This document shows positions 1 to 8,912 of a stretch of DNA of 64,000 bases, piece after piece. The translations under genes and the position numbers were made by a program. The notes beneath the pieces were generated by a model. The model saw only the letters and a list, made by a program, of their open reading frames with translations, did not search any database and was not told the DNA's origin. The stretch is taken from positions 1-64,000 of the forward strand of contig VSOB01000003.1 of assembly GCA_009774625.1 (NCBI GenBank), written 5' to 3'. Position 1 is the stretch's first letter; every line of letters starts with the position of its first letter. The DNA is from Lachnospiraceae bacterium (GTDB lineage Bacteria > Bacillota > Clostridia > Lachnospirales > Lachnospiraceae).

Positions 1-18
1 GTTTTCTTTTTTTTCAGG

Positions 19-53
19 ACAACAGAAAGTTTGCAAAGCATGCTTTCTATTGT
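19..53. repeat. Hairpin repeat, copy 1 of 3
   Basis: An 11-base arm (19-29) and its near-complement (43-53) flank a 13-base loop. The same arm length, loop length and arm sequence recur at 22366-22400 and 22435-22469. One arm position is mismatched here. The T-rich stretch just before it (4-14) may be the tail of an upstream terminator. The element lies 53 bases before the ABC ATPase start. Confidence 0.7.
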
Positions 54-105
54 ATCACAGTATTATACAGGGCGGGCATGGCACTATGACGCAAGGGGGT
101 AAAGA

Positions 106-1647
106 ATGGACTATGTAATAGAAATGCTGAACATTACAAAAGAATTTCCCGGAATCATTGCAAACGACGATATCACACTGCGGGTAAAGCAGGGAGAAAT
201 CCATGCACTTTTGGGGGAGAACGGGGCCGGTAAATCCACGCTGATGAGTGTGCTGTTCGGGCTGTATCAGCCGGAAAAGGGTACGATCAGGGTAAAGGGA
301 AAAGAGGCGGTGATCAAAGGCCCTCTGGATGCCAATGCGCTGGGTATTGGTATGGTGCACCAGCATTTTAAGCTGGTACACAATTTTACCGTGCTGCAGA
401 ATATCGTACTGGGGATGGAGACAGTAAAGGGCGGTATGATCCAGATGGCGGATGCCAGGGCCAAGGTGATGGCATTAAGTGAAAAATACAATCTGCTGGT
501 GGACCCGGATGCCTTGATTTCCGATATTACAGTAGGGATGCAGCAGAGAGTGGAGATTTTGAAGATGCTGTACCGGGACAATGATATCCTGATTTTTGAC
601 GAACCCACGGCGGTTCTGACACCTCAGGAAATCGATGAGCTGATGCGGATTATGAAAGATCTGGTGGCAGAGGGCAAATCCATTCTGTTCATCACTCATA
701 AGCTGAATGAGATCAAAGCGGTGGCGGATCAATGTACCGTACTGCGCAGGGGGAAATACATCGGAACCATCCAGGTGGCGGATACGGATAAGGAAACCAT
801 GTCGGAAATGATGGTGGGCCGCAAGGTCAATCTGACCGTGGAGAAAGCAGAGGCAAAACCGGGCAAAGTGGTATTGGAAGTAAAGGATATCTGCGTGAAA
901 TCCGTGCGGGAAGGACATGAACAGAACGTGGTGGATCATGTCAGCTTTCAGGTACACAAAGGAGAGATTGTCTGCATAGCCGGTATCGACGGCAATGGTC
1001 AGACAGAACTGGTGCAGGCGATCACAGGACTGAGCGGTATGAGCCAGGGCAGCATTCTGGTCAACGGAGAAGATATGACGCATAAGTCCATCCGGTATAA
1101 AAATACACACGGCGTATCTCATATACCGGAAGACCGGCATAAACATGGACTGGTACTGGATTATAATCTGGCTTATAATCTGGTGCTGCAGCAGTATTTT
1201 GAACCTTCTTTCAGCAAGGCGGGTTTTCTGAAAAAAGATAAGATGAACGCCTATGCGGATATGTTGATTGAAAAATACGATATCCGAAGCGGACAGGGCA
1301 GGGAAACCATAACCCGGAGCATGTCGGGAGGCAATCAGCAGAAAGCGATTGTGGCCAGAGAGATTATGAAAGACCCGGATATTCTTCTGGCAGTACAGCC
1401 CACCAGAGGGCTGGATGTGGGCGCCATTGAGTATATTCACAAACAGTTAGTGGCACAGCGGGATTCGGGAAGCGCCATTTTACTGGTATCACTGGAGCTG
1501 GATGAGGTAATGAATCTGAGCGACCGGATTCTTGTGATCTATGAAGGCGCTATTGTGGCGGAGCTGGACCCGAAAGAAACCACGGTACAGGAACTGGGAC
1601 TTTATATGGCCGGTTCCAGGAGAAAGGAGGCAAAGCAGAATGCGTAA
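106..1647 (+). CDS. Nucleoside-type ABC importer, ATP-binding protein (NupO/YufO-like)
   Basis: Cytoplasmic ATPase with two ABC domains in one chain (513 aa), the architecture of sugar/nucleoside importers of the RbsA/YufO type. Domain 1 has a Walker A (GENGAGKST, residues 37-45), a signature region VGMQQRVEIL and Walker B IFDEPTA (Asp165, Glu166). Domain 2 has the degenerate P-loop GIDGNGQTEL typical of this family, a signature MSGGNQQK and Walker B-like LLAVQPTRGLD. The start follows a GGGGGTAAAGA ribosome binding site. Two matching permeases follow with overlapping ends, so the three form one operon. The partner lipoprotein (BmpA/Med family) is not in the window and is probably just upstream. 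Substrate as nucleosides is inferred from family and permease type; simple sugars are possible. Confidence 0.92.
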   Translation: MDYVIEMLNITKEFPGIIANDDITLRVKQGEIHALLGENGAGKSTLMSVLFGLYQPEKGTIRVKGKEAVIKGPLDANALGIGMVHQHFKLVHNFTVLQNIVLGMETVKGGMIQMADARAKVMALSEKYNLLVDPDALISDITVGMQQRVEILKMLYRDNDILIFDEPTAVLTPQEIDELMRIMKDLVAEGKSILFITHKLNEIKAVADQCTVLRRGKYIGTIQVADTDKETMSEMMVGRKVNLTVEKAEAKPGKVVLEVKDICVKSVREGHEQNVVDHVSFQVHKGEIVCIAGIDGNGQTELVQAITGLSGMSQGSILVNGEDMTHKSIRYKNTHGVSHIPEDRHKHGLVLDYNLAYNLVLQQYFEPSFSKAGFLKKDKMNAYADMLIEKYDIRSGQGRETITRSMSGGNQQKAIVAREIMKDPDILLAVQPTRGLDVGAIEYIHKQLVAQRDSGSAILLVSLELDEVMNLSDRILVIYEGAIVAELDPKETTVQELGLYMAGSRRKEAKQNA

Positions 1648-2773
1648 AAAGAAATTTGACTATACAGGTGTATTGTCCTCTGTTTTTGCCATTGTCATCG
1701 GCCTGTTAATGGGTCTGGTGATTTTGATGATCTGTAATCCGGGACAGGCATTTCCGGGGTTTGCCACCATTCTGACAGGTGCGTTTACGCATGGTGCAAA
1801 AGGGGTGGGGCAGGTATTTTATTATTCCACTACGATTATACTGACCGGGCTTTCCGTGGGCTTTGCCTTTAAAACCGGCCTTTTTAACATCGGCGCCAGC
1901 GGGCAGTTTATCGTAGGCGGGTTCGGCGCTGTGTATGTGGGCGTTATGTGCGAAAATCTGGGAAGCATACACTGGGTGGTGGCATTGCTGGCAGGAGTAT
2001 GCCTGGGAGCCGTCTGGGGTGCGGTTCCGGGCCTTTTGAAGGCATTTTTCAATGTCAATGAAGTGATTTCCGCGATTATGATGAACTATATCGGTATGTA
2101 TGCGGTAAACTGGTTCGTGAAAAGTTATAAACCTATCTTTAACAACATCCGCAATGAGAGCAAACCGGTACTGAGCACCGCCAATATACCCAAGATGGGG
2201 CTGGATAAACTCTTTCCGGAATCCAGCATCAACGGTGGCTTTATCATAGCGGTATTGGCAGTGATCGTGATTTATCTGGTACTGGACAAGACTACATTCG
2301 GATATGAGCTGAAGGCAGTGGGGTATAACCGGGATGCAAGCCGGTATGCGGGCATCAATGAAAAGAAGAGCATTATTCTTTCTATGGTAATCGCAGGAGC
2401 GATCGCAGGGCTGGCAGGGGCTTGTCTCTATCTGGCAGGAACAGGCAAGCATATAGAGATCGTGGATACGATTGCAGACGAAGGCTTTACCGGTATTTCC
2501 GTGGCGCTGCTGGGCCTGTGCCATCCTATTGGTATCCTGTTTTCCGGCATTTTCATTGCTTATCTGACAGCGGGCGGTTTTTATCTGCAGTTGTTTGAGT
2601 TCTCTACAGAGATTATTGATATTATTGTGGCGATTATTATTTATTTCAGTGCATTTGCGCTGATGGTGAAGATGCTGATGCAGAAGTTTGGCAAAAGCCG
2701 TCAGGCCGTAAAAAAGCAGGAGAGCGGGCCGGGGGCTGAGGAGGTATCCCAGAAAGGAGGAAACAGGGCATGA
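1640..2773 (+). CDS. Nucleoside-type ABC importer permease 1 (NupP/YufP-like)
   Basis: Integral membrane permease of the branched-chain amino acid/ribose/nucleoside class (BPD_transp_2), 377 aa with about ten hydrophobic segments. I start it at the ATG at 1640, which sits 7 bases after AGAAAGGAGG and overlaps the ATPase stop by 8 bases; the open frame extends further upstream but only inside the ATPase gene. Family hallmarks visible include the glycine-rich FNIGASGQFIVGG segment near the N-terminal third, the NEVISAIMMNYI segment and the AVGYNRDASRYAGI cytoplasmic loop that contacts the ATPase. The C-terminal tail is charged and cytoplasmic. It would form a heterodimer with the next gene product. 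Confidence 0.92.
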   Translation: MRKKKFDYTGVLSSVFAIVIGLLMGLVILMICNPGQAFPGFATILTGAFTHGAKGVGQVFYYSTTIILTGLSVGFAFKTGLFNIGASGQFIVGGFGAVYVGVMCENLGSIHWVVALLAGVCLGAVWGAVPGLLKAFFNVNEVISAIMMNYIGMYAVNWFVKSYKPIFNNIRNESKPVLSTANIPKMGLDKLFPESSINGGFIIAVLAVIVIYLVLDKTTFGYELKAVGYNRDASRYAGINEKKSIILSMVIAGAIAGLAGACLYLAGTGKHIEIVDTIADEGFTGISVALLGLCHPIGILFSGIFIAYLTAGGFYLQLFEFSTEIIDIIVAIIIYFSAFALMVKMLMQKFGKSRQAVKKQESGPGAEEVSQKGGNRA

Positions 2774-3723
2774 GTGTGATTTATTTTATTTTTCAGCAGA
2801 CAATGTTTTTTTCCATTCCTCTTTTGATCGTAGCGCTGGGCGGCATGTATTCCGAGCGGAGCGGTGTTGTGAACATCGCGCTGGAAGGAATCATGACGAT
2901 GGGGGCATTTACCAGCATTCTTTTTCTGAATCTGACCGGAAAGAGTATGAGCGGACAGCTCCAGCTTTTGATCGCCATTGTGATCGCTATGGCAACCGGG
3001 GTCGTATTTTCTCTGTTTCATGCCTATGCGGCGATCAATATGAAGGCTGACCAGACGATCAGCGGTACGGCGCTGAATATGTTTGCCCCTGCCTTTGCCA
3101 TTTTTGTGGCCAGAATCATTCAGGGGGTACAGCAGATTCAGTTTTCCAATACCTTCCGGATCGAATCTGTACCAGTGCTGGGCAGCATTCCGGTGATCGG
3201 AGATCTGTTTTTCAAAAATACGTATATTACCACATATCTTGGAATCGGGATTCTGATCTTGTCTGTGATCGTATTGTACCGGACGAGATTTGGTCTGCGG
3301 CTGAGGGCCTGCGGTGAACATCCCCATGCGGCGGATGCGGCCGGTGTGAATGTATATCGGATGCAGTATGCGGGCGTGATGATTTCGGGAGCGCTGGGCG
3401 GCCTGGGCGGTCTGGTATTTGTAGTTCCTACCTCCACCAATTTTAACGCAACGGTTTCCGGTTATGGGTTCCTGGCGCTGGCGGTATTGATATTCGGTCA
3501 GTGGAAGCCGGTGAGAATCATGTGGGCTTCTTTGTTTTTCGGACTGACCAAAGCCATTGCGGCGGCATATTCCGGGATTCCGTTTCTGAGCAATTTGGGG
3601 ATTCCCAGCTATTTATACAAGATGATACCTTATATAGCAACATTGATCGTACTCATCTTTACTTCCAGAAATTCGCAGGCACCCCGCGCAAGCGGTGTTC
3701 CTTACGACAAGAGCGCAAGATAA
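2770..3723 (+). CDS. Nucleoside-type ABC importer permease 2 (NupQ/YufQ-like)
   Basis: Second membrane subunit of the importer, 317 aa. Its ATG overlaps the previous stop as ATGA, with AAAGGAGG ending 11 bases upstream, which indicates translational coupling. It carries the GMYSERSGVVNIALEGIM motif near the N-terminus, the glycine-rich segment typical of the second permease, and the RACGEHPHAADAAGVNV loop equivalent to the ATPase-contact loop. The protein is shorter than permease 1 as usual for this pair. A structured repeat element follows the gene. Confidence 0.92.
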   Translation: MSVIYFIFQQTMFFSIPLLIVALGGMYSERSGVVNIALEGIMTMGAFTSILFLNLTGKSMSGQLQLLIAIVIAMATGVVFSLFHAYAAINMKADQTISGTALNMFAPAFAIFVARIIQGVQQIQFSNTFRIESVPVLGSIPVIGDLFFKNTYITTYLGIGILILSVIVLYRTRFGLRLRACGEHPHAADAAGVNVYRMQYAGVMISGALGGLGGLVFVVPTSTNFNATVSGYGFLALAVLIFGQWKPVRIMWASLFFGLTKAIAAAYSGIPFLSNLGIPSYLYKMIPYIATLIVLIFTSRNSQAPRASGVPYDKSAR

Positions 3724-3746
3724 GCCAGACAGGGCAGCATTTATTC

Positions 3747-3831
3747 CCGCGGGCAATGAGTCAGGCGGATGCGAAGCATCTATTTGACGAATGCCGCGGA
3801 GGTCTGATACCCCGCAACTCTGCTGCGGGGT
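3747..3831. repeat. Two-hairpin structured element, possible REP-like repeat
   Basis: A long nested stem-loop (outer arms CCGCGGGCA at 3747-3755 and TGCCGCGG at 3792-3799; inner arms GTCA/TGAC and GATGC/GCATC) is followed by a second hairpin with an 8-bp perfect stem (ACCCCGCA 3809-3816, TGCGGGGT 3824-3831). No strong U-tract follows, so it is a poor intrinsic terminator. A 22-base piece of it (3765-3786) matches 19 of 22 positions in the repeat at 38.6 kb. It fills the gap between the importer operon and the alpha-glucosidase. Confidence 0.6.
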
Positions 3832-3948
3832 TTGGACTGATTAAATGCTGCTTTGTCTGACAAATGGGGCAAAGGGGAGCTAAGGAGAGCAAAACGGGGA
3901 GAATATTTTATTATCAAATCAATGAACCGAAAAGAAAGGAAGAAATGC

Positions 3949-5580
3949 ATGGAACAGACAAAATGGTGGAAACATTCGGTTGTGTATCAAATCTATCCCA
4001 GGAGCTTTCAGGACTCCAACGGGGACGGTATCGGAGATATTCCGGGTATCATCAGCAGACTGGATTATCTCAGGGAGCTTGGCATCGATGTGATCTGGCT
4101 GTCCCCGGTGTACAAGTCTCCCCAGGATGACAATGGATATGACATCAGCGATTATTATGACATTCATGAGGAGTTCGGCACACTGGCGGATATGGAAATG
4201 CTGATAGCAGAGGCGGGCAAACGGGACATTAAGATCGTGATGGATATGGTGGTCAACCATTCTTCCGACGAACATCCCTGGTTTCTGGAGGCGAAAAAGG
4301 ACAGAAGCAGTAAATACAGAGACTATTATATATGGCGGGAAGGAGAACCGGGGCAGCTTCCCAATGAGACAAAAGCATCTTTCGGCGGTTCGGCCTGGGA
4401 ATGGGATGAGGAAGCCGGGGCCTATTATTTTCACCTCTTTTCCAAAAGACAGCCTGATCTGAACTGGGAAAATCCGCAGATGCGTCAGGACATTTATAGG
4501 ATGATGAACTGGTGGCTGGAAAAGGGACTGGGCGGTTTCCGACTGGATGTGATCGATAACATCGGCAAGGTACCGGATGAAATGATCCGGGAAAACGGGC
4601 CGAGGCTCCATGATTACATCAGGGAAATGAGCAGAGAAGCATTTCAGAACTATGATGTGGTAACAGTGGGAGAAACCTGGGGCGCCAATACGGAACATGC
4701 AAAGCTGTACAGCAATCCGGACGGGTCGGAGCTTTCGATGATCTTTCAGTTTGAGCATATCTGTGCCAGTCATTCCGAGGAGTACGGTAAATGGAAACAG
4801 GAGAAAAAGGATTTTGTCAAATTGAAAAAGATTTTTTCCGGCTGGCAGAGGGCACTGCACGGCTGCGGATGGAATAGTCTGTTCTGGGACAACCATGATC
4901 TGCCCAGAGCGGTTTCCGCCTTCGGTGACGACGGAAAGTACAGGGTGGAATCAGCCAAAGCCCTTGCCACATTTCTGCACGGCATGCAGGGGACGCCTTA
5001 TATTTATGAAGGGGAAGAGCTGGGGATGACCAACATCCATCTGGAAGAGCTTTCTCAGGTACGGGATATTGAAGCCAGAAATATGTATGCAGAGCTGAAA
5101 GAAAAAGGCTGGAGCCATGACGAGATCATGGAAGCCATCAACAGTACAGGACGGGACAATGCCAGGACGCCTATGCAGTGGGATAATTCAGAGCATGCCG
5201 GCTTTACCACGGGAACGCCGTGGATTGGAGTCAATCCCAATTACAGACAGATCAATGCGAAACTTGAGCTGGGGAATAAAAATTCCGTATTCCATTATTA
5301 TAAAAAGCTGATTGCGCTGAGAAAGAGTCCGGAATGGGGCGAGGTTCTGGCAGAAGGGGACTATACGCCTTATATGGAAGAGGATGAGGATATCTTTTTG
5401 TATCTGCGCAGTCTGGGAGAAAAACGTCTGTTGGTACTGGGGAATTTCCATGGGACGGAACGGACGATATCACTGCCGTATGAGATCAAGGAGGTGATAT
5501 TATCCAACTATCCGGAAGCGCATAAGTGGGATGGCTGGATCGTACTGCGGCCTTATGAAGCTATGATGGCGGAAATCTGA
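3949..5580 (+). CDS. GH13 alpha-glucosidase (oligo-1,6-glucosidase type)
   Basis: Cytoplasmic glycoside hydrolase, 543 aa, of the GH13 oligo-1,6-glucosidase/alpha-glucosidase group, releasing glucose from short alpha-glucosides. Conserved regions are in order: DMVVNHSSDEHPWF (region I), GFRLDVIDN with nucleophile Asp200 (region II), VGETWG with acid/base Glu242 (region III) and FWDNHDLPR with Asp317 (region IV). Val201 follows the nucleophile; in this family Val at that place is linked to alpha-1,6 bond cleavage, so isomaltose-type substrates are favoured. I chose ATG 3949, preceded by AGAAAGGAAG, over an in-frame start at 3853 that adds an atypical basic extension. There is no signal peptide. 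The Ter-type phosphoribosyltransferase gene starts 6 bases after its stop, an odd operon partner. Trehalose-6-phosphate hydrolase or dextran glucosidase are alternatives. Confidence 0.9.
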   Translation: MEQTKWWKHSVVYQIYPRSFQDSNGDGIGDIPGIISRLDYLRELGIDVIWLSPVYKSPQDDNGYDISDYYDIHEEFGTLADMEMLIAEAGKRDIKIVMDMVVNHSSDEHPWFLEAKKDRSSKYRDYYIWREGEPGQLPNETKASFGGSAWEWDEEAGAYYFHLFSKRQPDLNWENPQMRQDIYRMMNWWLEKGLGGFRLDVIDNIGKVPDEMIRENGPRLHDYIREMSREAFQNYDVVTVGETWGANTEHAKLYSNPDGSELSMIFQFEHICASHSEEYGKWKQEKKDFVKLKKIFSGWQRALHGCGWNSLFWDNHDLPRAVSAFGDDGKYRVESAKALATFLHGMQGTPYIYEGEELGMTNIHLEELSQVRDIEARNMYAELKEKGWSHDEIMEAINSTGRDNARTPMQWDNSEHAGFTTGTPWIGVNPNYRQINAKLELGNKNSVFHYYKKLIALRKSPEWGEVLAEGDYTPYMEEDEDIFLYLRSLGEKRLLVLGNFHGTERTISLPYEIKEVILSNYPEAHKWDGWIVLRPYEAMMAEI

Positions 5581-5585
5581 CAGGG

Positions 5586-6725
5586 ATGGATAAGATGGAG
5601 CATAGAGGGGACGGCAGTGCGTACCGGGAAAGCGATCTGGTGCGCATTGCAAAAAGAGAAAACAATTTGAAAAGAAAGTATCTGGTCATCAACAGAAAAC
5701 AGGGTAAGCATATTCCGGTTTCTCCGGGGGAGGCGCTCGCCATGTTCCGTGCACTGGCAGAACAGCTAAAGGAAGCGTATCAGGGAGAGCGGATTTTGGT
5801 GATCGGTTTTGCGGAAACGGCCACTGCCATCGGGGTCTGCCTGGCCCTCTGCCTCCGTTGCCGACTGATTCAGACGACCAGAGAAGAGATACCGGGTGTC
5901 ACATATCTGCATTTTTCCGAGCGCCACAGCCATGCCACGCAGCAGAAGCTGGTGAAGGAAGATCTTGACACTGTGATGGGGCAGATCGACCGGGTGATTT
6001 TTGCAGAGGATGAAGTTACTACCGGTAATACGATTCTGTCTGCCATAGAGAGTATAGAGCGGGTTTACGGAGAACGTCCTGCATTCTCTGTGGCCTCTCT
6101 GCTGAACGGAATGGACAGGGAGGCTGAGAGGGAATATAAAAAAAGAGGAATCCGGCTCCACTATCTGGTAAAAACAGAGCATGGAGGCTATGAAGCGATG
6201 GCTGAGCGGTACCGGGGAGACGGCCTCTTTGAAAAAGGAGGGGTATGGGACGAATCGCTGCCGGTTCGCATGCTGTATCCCTCCGGTTATCTGGATGCCA
6301 GACGGCTGCAGGCGGCGGATGAGTACGGAAGAGCCTGTAAAGAACTGTGCCGTCAGGTTTTGTCCGGGCTTAACCCGGAACCGTTCAGGCGTTATCTGGT
6401 GCTGGGAACGGAAGAGTTTATGTTTCCCGGACTTTTGCTGGCACGGGAGATCGAACGGCAGGGATGCCGGGTCCGGTTCCATGCCACCACCAGAAGCCCC
6501 ATTGTCGTGAGCCGTGAGCCGGAATATCCGCTGCACGTCAGATATGAACTTTGCAGTATGTATGAAAAGGGCCGCCCTACTTTTGTGTATGATCTGAAAC
6601 CCTGTGAAGAAGCGGTGGTGGTATGTGATGCGCCTGAGATGACGCAGGAAGGCAAACAAGATTTGCTGTATGCCCTTTCGATAAGCGGCAGCAGGCAGGT
6701 TACACTGGTGAGGTGGCAGCGATGA
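5586..6725 (+). CDS. Ter-module phosphoribosyltransferase with TRSP domain
   Basis: 379 aa. The N-terminal domain is a phosphoribosyltransferase: the PRPP-binding loop is visible as AEDEVTTGN at residues 140-148. The C-terminal part carries the signature TTRSP at residues 301-305 that names the TRSP domain. This two-domain architecture (PRTase_2 plus TRSP) is known from Ter stress-response operons, where comparative genomics has proposed a role in making a nucleoside-like metabolite; no reaction is proven. The next gene overlaps by ATGA and encodes the partner PRTase. The start could instead be the ATG at 5595; ribosome binding sequence is weak for both, and close spacing to the glucosidase stop suggests coupling. 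Confidence 0.85.
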   Translation: MDKMEHRGDGSAYRESDLVRIAKRENNLKRKYLVINRKQGKHIPVSPGEALAMFRALAEQLKEAYQGERILVIGFAETATAIGVCLALCLRCRLIQTTREEIPGVTYLHFSERHSHATQQKLVKEDLDTVMGQIDRVIFAEDEVTTGNTILSAIESIERVYGERPAFSVASLLNGMDREAEREYKKRGIRLHYLVKTEHGGYEAMAERYRGDGLFEKGGVWDESLPVRMLYPSGYLDARRLQAADEYGRACKELCRQVLSGLNPEPFRRYLVLGTEEFMFPGLLLAREIERQGCRVRFHATTRSPIVVSREPEYPLHVRYELCSMYEKGRPTFVYDLKPCEEAVVVCDAPEMTQEGKQDLLYALSISGSRQVTLVRWQR

Positions 6726-7786
6726 AAAGTTCATACCGGGAAGAGGATGTGAAGATCCTTTTAAAAGATATTACAGGAATGGTACAGCCCCGGCCCACAG
6801 AGGAGCGGGAGAGGCTGATCCAGTCCGGCAGACATTACAGCGAGATGCTGCCTGTAGAATATGTGCCGAGTCTGGCGTACATGGAGGCTTACAGGGAAGC
6901 GCTTGCCGCATATGCAGGGGCAACGGCGGAGGCAGTGGCAGCTTTGGCGGATGTGGTGGCTGCCAGACGGGGCAGGGAGGTGACGCTGGTTTCTCTGGCC
7001 CGTGCCGGGATTCCCATCGGGATTTTGCTGAAACGGCGTCTGGAGCAGCGCTTTTCCATGCAGATCCCCCATTATGCGGTTTCTATTATCCGGGGCAGGG
7101 GAATGGATGACAACGCCATGCGGTATATCCTGGACAGGCACCCGGCAGGGACGCTGTTGTTTGTGGATGGCTGGATCGGAAAGGGCGCCATTTCAGGGGA
7201 GCTGCGGCGGTGTGTGAGAGCGTATCCGGGAGTGTCGCCGGAGCTGGCTGTGGCAGCGGACCCGGCAGGTATCACAGAGCTGTGCGGGACCCATGAGGAT
7301 ATTCTGATTCCCAGTTCCTGCTTAAACAGTACGGTATCCGGGCTGATCAGCCGGACTTTTCTGCGGGCGGATGTGATCGGTCCCCGGGATTTTCACGGGG
7401 CAGTGTATTACGGTGAGCTGGCAGAGGCCGATCTGTCCTATGAGTTTATCCATGCCATTGAAAATAAGTTCCCTCAAAAGAGGGAAGAAAGCGGGAACAT
7501 ACCGGAGACGGAAAACAGGATGTGGAAAGATCGGGGAATGGATGAGGTAAAAGAGATTGCGGCCCGGTTTGGCGTTTCGGATTTGCATTTGATAAAACCC
7601 GGTATCGGGGAGACGACCAGAGTCCTGCTGCGCCGTATCCCGTGGAAAATCCTGATCGGGGCAGGCCAGGAACAGGAGCTTGCCCATATCCGCAGGCTGG
7701 CGCAGGAGCGGGGTGTGGATATCGTCAGCTATCCTCTGCGGCATTACAAGGCCTGCGGTATCATCAGAAAGATAGCCGATATGTAA
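6722..7786 (+). CDS. Ter-module PRTase-like protein with C-terminal PELOTA domain (StiP-like)
   Basis: 354 aa from the ATG at 6722, which overlaps the preceding stop (ATGA) and follows GAGGTGG; a GTG at 6713 is also in frame. The N-terminal two thirds match the PRTase-like family often labelled cysteine protease StiP, with the loop DGWIGKG at residues 149-155 in place of a classic PRPP loop. The last 80 residues (from about DEVKEIAARFGV to the end, including LIKPGIGETTR) resemble the PELOTA RNA-binding domain found fused to it in Ter operons. Its function is inferred from context: a step in the proposed nucleoside-like metabolite pathway. It ends 14 bases from the convergent lyase gene. Confidence 0.82.
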   Translation: MKSSYREEDVKILLKDITGMVQPRPTEERERLIQSGRHYSEMLPVEYVPSLAYMEAYREALAAYAGATAEAVAALADVVAARRGREVTLVSLARAGIPIGILLKRRLEQRFSMQIPHYAVSIIRGRGMDDNAMRYILDRHPAGTLLFVDGWIGKGAISGELRRCVRAYPGVSPELAVAADPAGITELCGTHEDILIPSSCLNSTVSGLISRTFLRADVIGPRDFHGAVYYGELAEADLSYEFIHAIENKFPQKREESGNIPETENRMWKDRGMDEVKEIAARFGVSDLHLIKPGIGETTRVLLRRIPWKILIGAGQEQELAHIRRLAQERGVDIVSYPLRHYKACGIIRKIADM

Positions 7787-7799
7787 GAAAAAGGTTCCG

Positions 7800-8759
7800 T
7801 TATTCGATGCCGTAAGCCTGAGCCAGTAGCAGGGTCCTGACGGCCCAGTTGGCATGGGTTTTGCATTCGTTCATCCGTTCTCCGGCGGCGCTGCCTGCTA
7901 CAAAAAAGGGGCTGCTCTGGTCCCAGTTAAGGATGGCGCGGGCATCTTCCCAGTCTGTCTTGCTGACCCTGAAGGCCTCGTTGACCAGCGGAATCTGTCT
8001 GGGATGGATCACGGTTTTGCCGATAAACCCACACAGTCGATCTTCCTGCAGTTCCCGCCGCAGGCCGGTGTCCCATCCTTTGCCGCCGTAATATTCCCAT
8101 ACGGGGCCGGAGATGATATAGTCTGTCCCGAATATGGCGATGACATCGGCAAAGACATTGGCAATGGTATGAATCTGGTGGATGGATTCCCCGCAGCGGC
8201 GGCGGAAGCCAAACACATTGCAAAGATCGTTGCCGCCCACGCGGATGTTCAGGACGAGGGAAGAAACCGCATCCAGCTTATGTTTCAGCACGGACAGGAT
8301 ATCTGCCCGGCGGGAGGGGTGGATCAGGGCAGGGCTTTCCATAATGGGCATAATATAGTAATGGCAGTGATTTTTGCTGTTCACCTGCAGGATGGTTTCC
8401 AGATAGTCGTCTGCATTGTCAGGAGAAAATTTGGGAAGGATAAAACCTTTGACCAGTGTTCGGGCAGACTCCATCCGTCCGGTCAGGCTGCGGATCTGGC
8501 CGGCGCTGCGGACGCGGATGTAGATATCAGGCAGATAGAAGTCTGACTCGGCATGAGCAGACTGAAGTCTGCGCAGGTTTTGCAGCAGCATTTCCTCAGC
8601 CTCGGCCACGCAAGTCTCTCCGATGGTGTCCTCCAGACAGAGGGCCAGAGAAAAATGAGTCCCGAATCTGTCTGCGGTCAGGGAATGCACGATGGTGTTG
8701 TTGTTGGCGGGACAGTATAGCAGCGGTCCTACATTATAATATGGCAATGCGTCTTTCAT
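7800..8759 (-). CDS. Ter-module CitE-like C-C bond lyase (HpcH/HpaI superfamily)
   Basis: 319 aa TIM-barrel protein of the HpcH/HpaI aldolase/citrate lyase superfamily, in the version linked to Ter biosynthetic modules (C-C_Bond_Lyase). Supporting motifs are LALCLEDTIG near residue 40, MPIMESPALI in the middle and IRVGGNDLCNVFGF, the equivalent of the metal/substrate site of CitE-like lyases, plus GKTVIHPRQI near the C-terminal end. It lies opposite to its partners, convergent with the StiP-like gene and divergent from the protease-fusion gene. Its start follows GAAAGGAAAATGTT on the minus strand. Substrate unknown; a small 2-oxo or beta-hydroxy acid would fit the fold. Confidence 0.82.
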   Translation of the reverse strand: MKDALPYYNVGPLLYCPANNNTIVHSLTADRFGTHFSLALCLEDTIGETCVAEAEEMLLQNLRRLQSAHAESDFYLPDIYIRVRSAGQIRSLTGRMESARTLVKGFILPKFSPDNADDYLETILQVNSKNHCHYYIMPIMESPALIHPSRRADILSVLKHKLDAVSSLVLNIRVGGNDLCNVFGFRRRCGESIHQIHTIANVFADVIAIFGTDYIISGPVWEYYGGKGWDTGLRRELQEDRLCGFIGKTVIHPRQIPLVNEAFRVSKTDWEDARAILNWDQSSPFFVAGSAAGERMNECKTHANWAVRTLLLAQAYGIE

Positions 8760-8787
8760 AACATTTTCCTTTCATATCATGAGATTC

Positions 8788-8816
8788 ATTATAGCATCAC
8801 AACCTAAAAATGAATA
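8788..8816 (-). promoter_or_regulatory. Candidate sigma-A promoter of the CitE-like lyase
   Basis: On the minus strand a perfect TATAAT (8788-8793) stands 29 bases before the start codon. A weak -35 (TATTCA, 8811-8816) is 17 bases upstream. This lies in the 153-bp divergent gap. A TAATAT at 8838-8843 could serve the plus-strand gene, but no convincing -35 is seen for it. Confidence 0.5.
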
Positions 8817-8912
8817 GCATATCTTGTCTTTTTATGGTAATATGAAACTAAGGCTGCCGCAGTATATGCAAAGCAGCAGGTTTGTGTTGGCAGGATACAG
8901 AGGTGGAGTGAA

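Noticed and set aside
3809..3840. Hairpin as intrinsic terminator of the nucleoside importer operon
   Set aside because: Strong stem but only TTTGGACTG after it, no U-tract; kept as part of the repeat element.
3501..3860. 119-codon frame overlapping permease 2 and the structured repeat
   Set aside because: Lies in another frame of a certain gene and then runs through a palindromic element.
3853..3948. 32-residue N-terminal extension of the alpha-glucosidase
   Set aside because: Basic, unlike the family, while ATG 3949 has a good ribosome binding site and the expected MEQTKWWKHSVVYQIYPRSF beginning.
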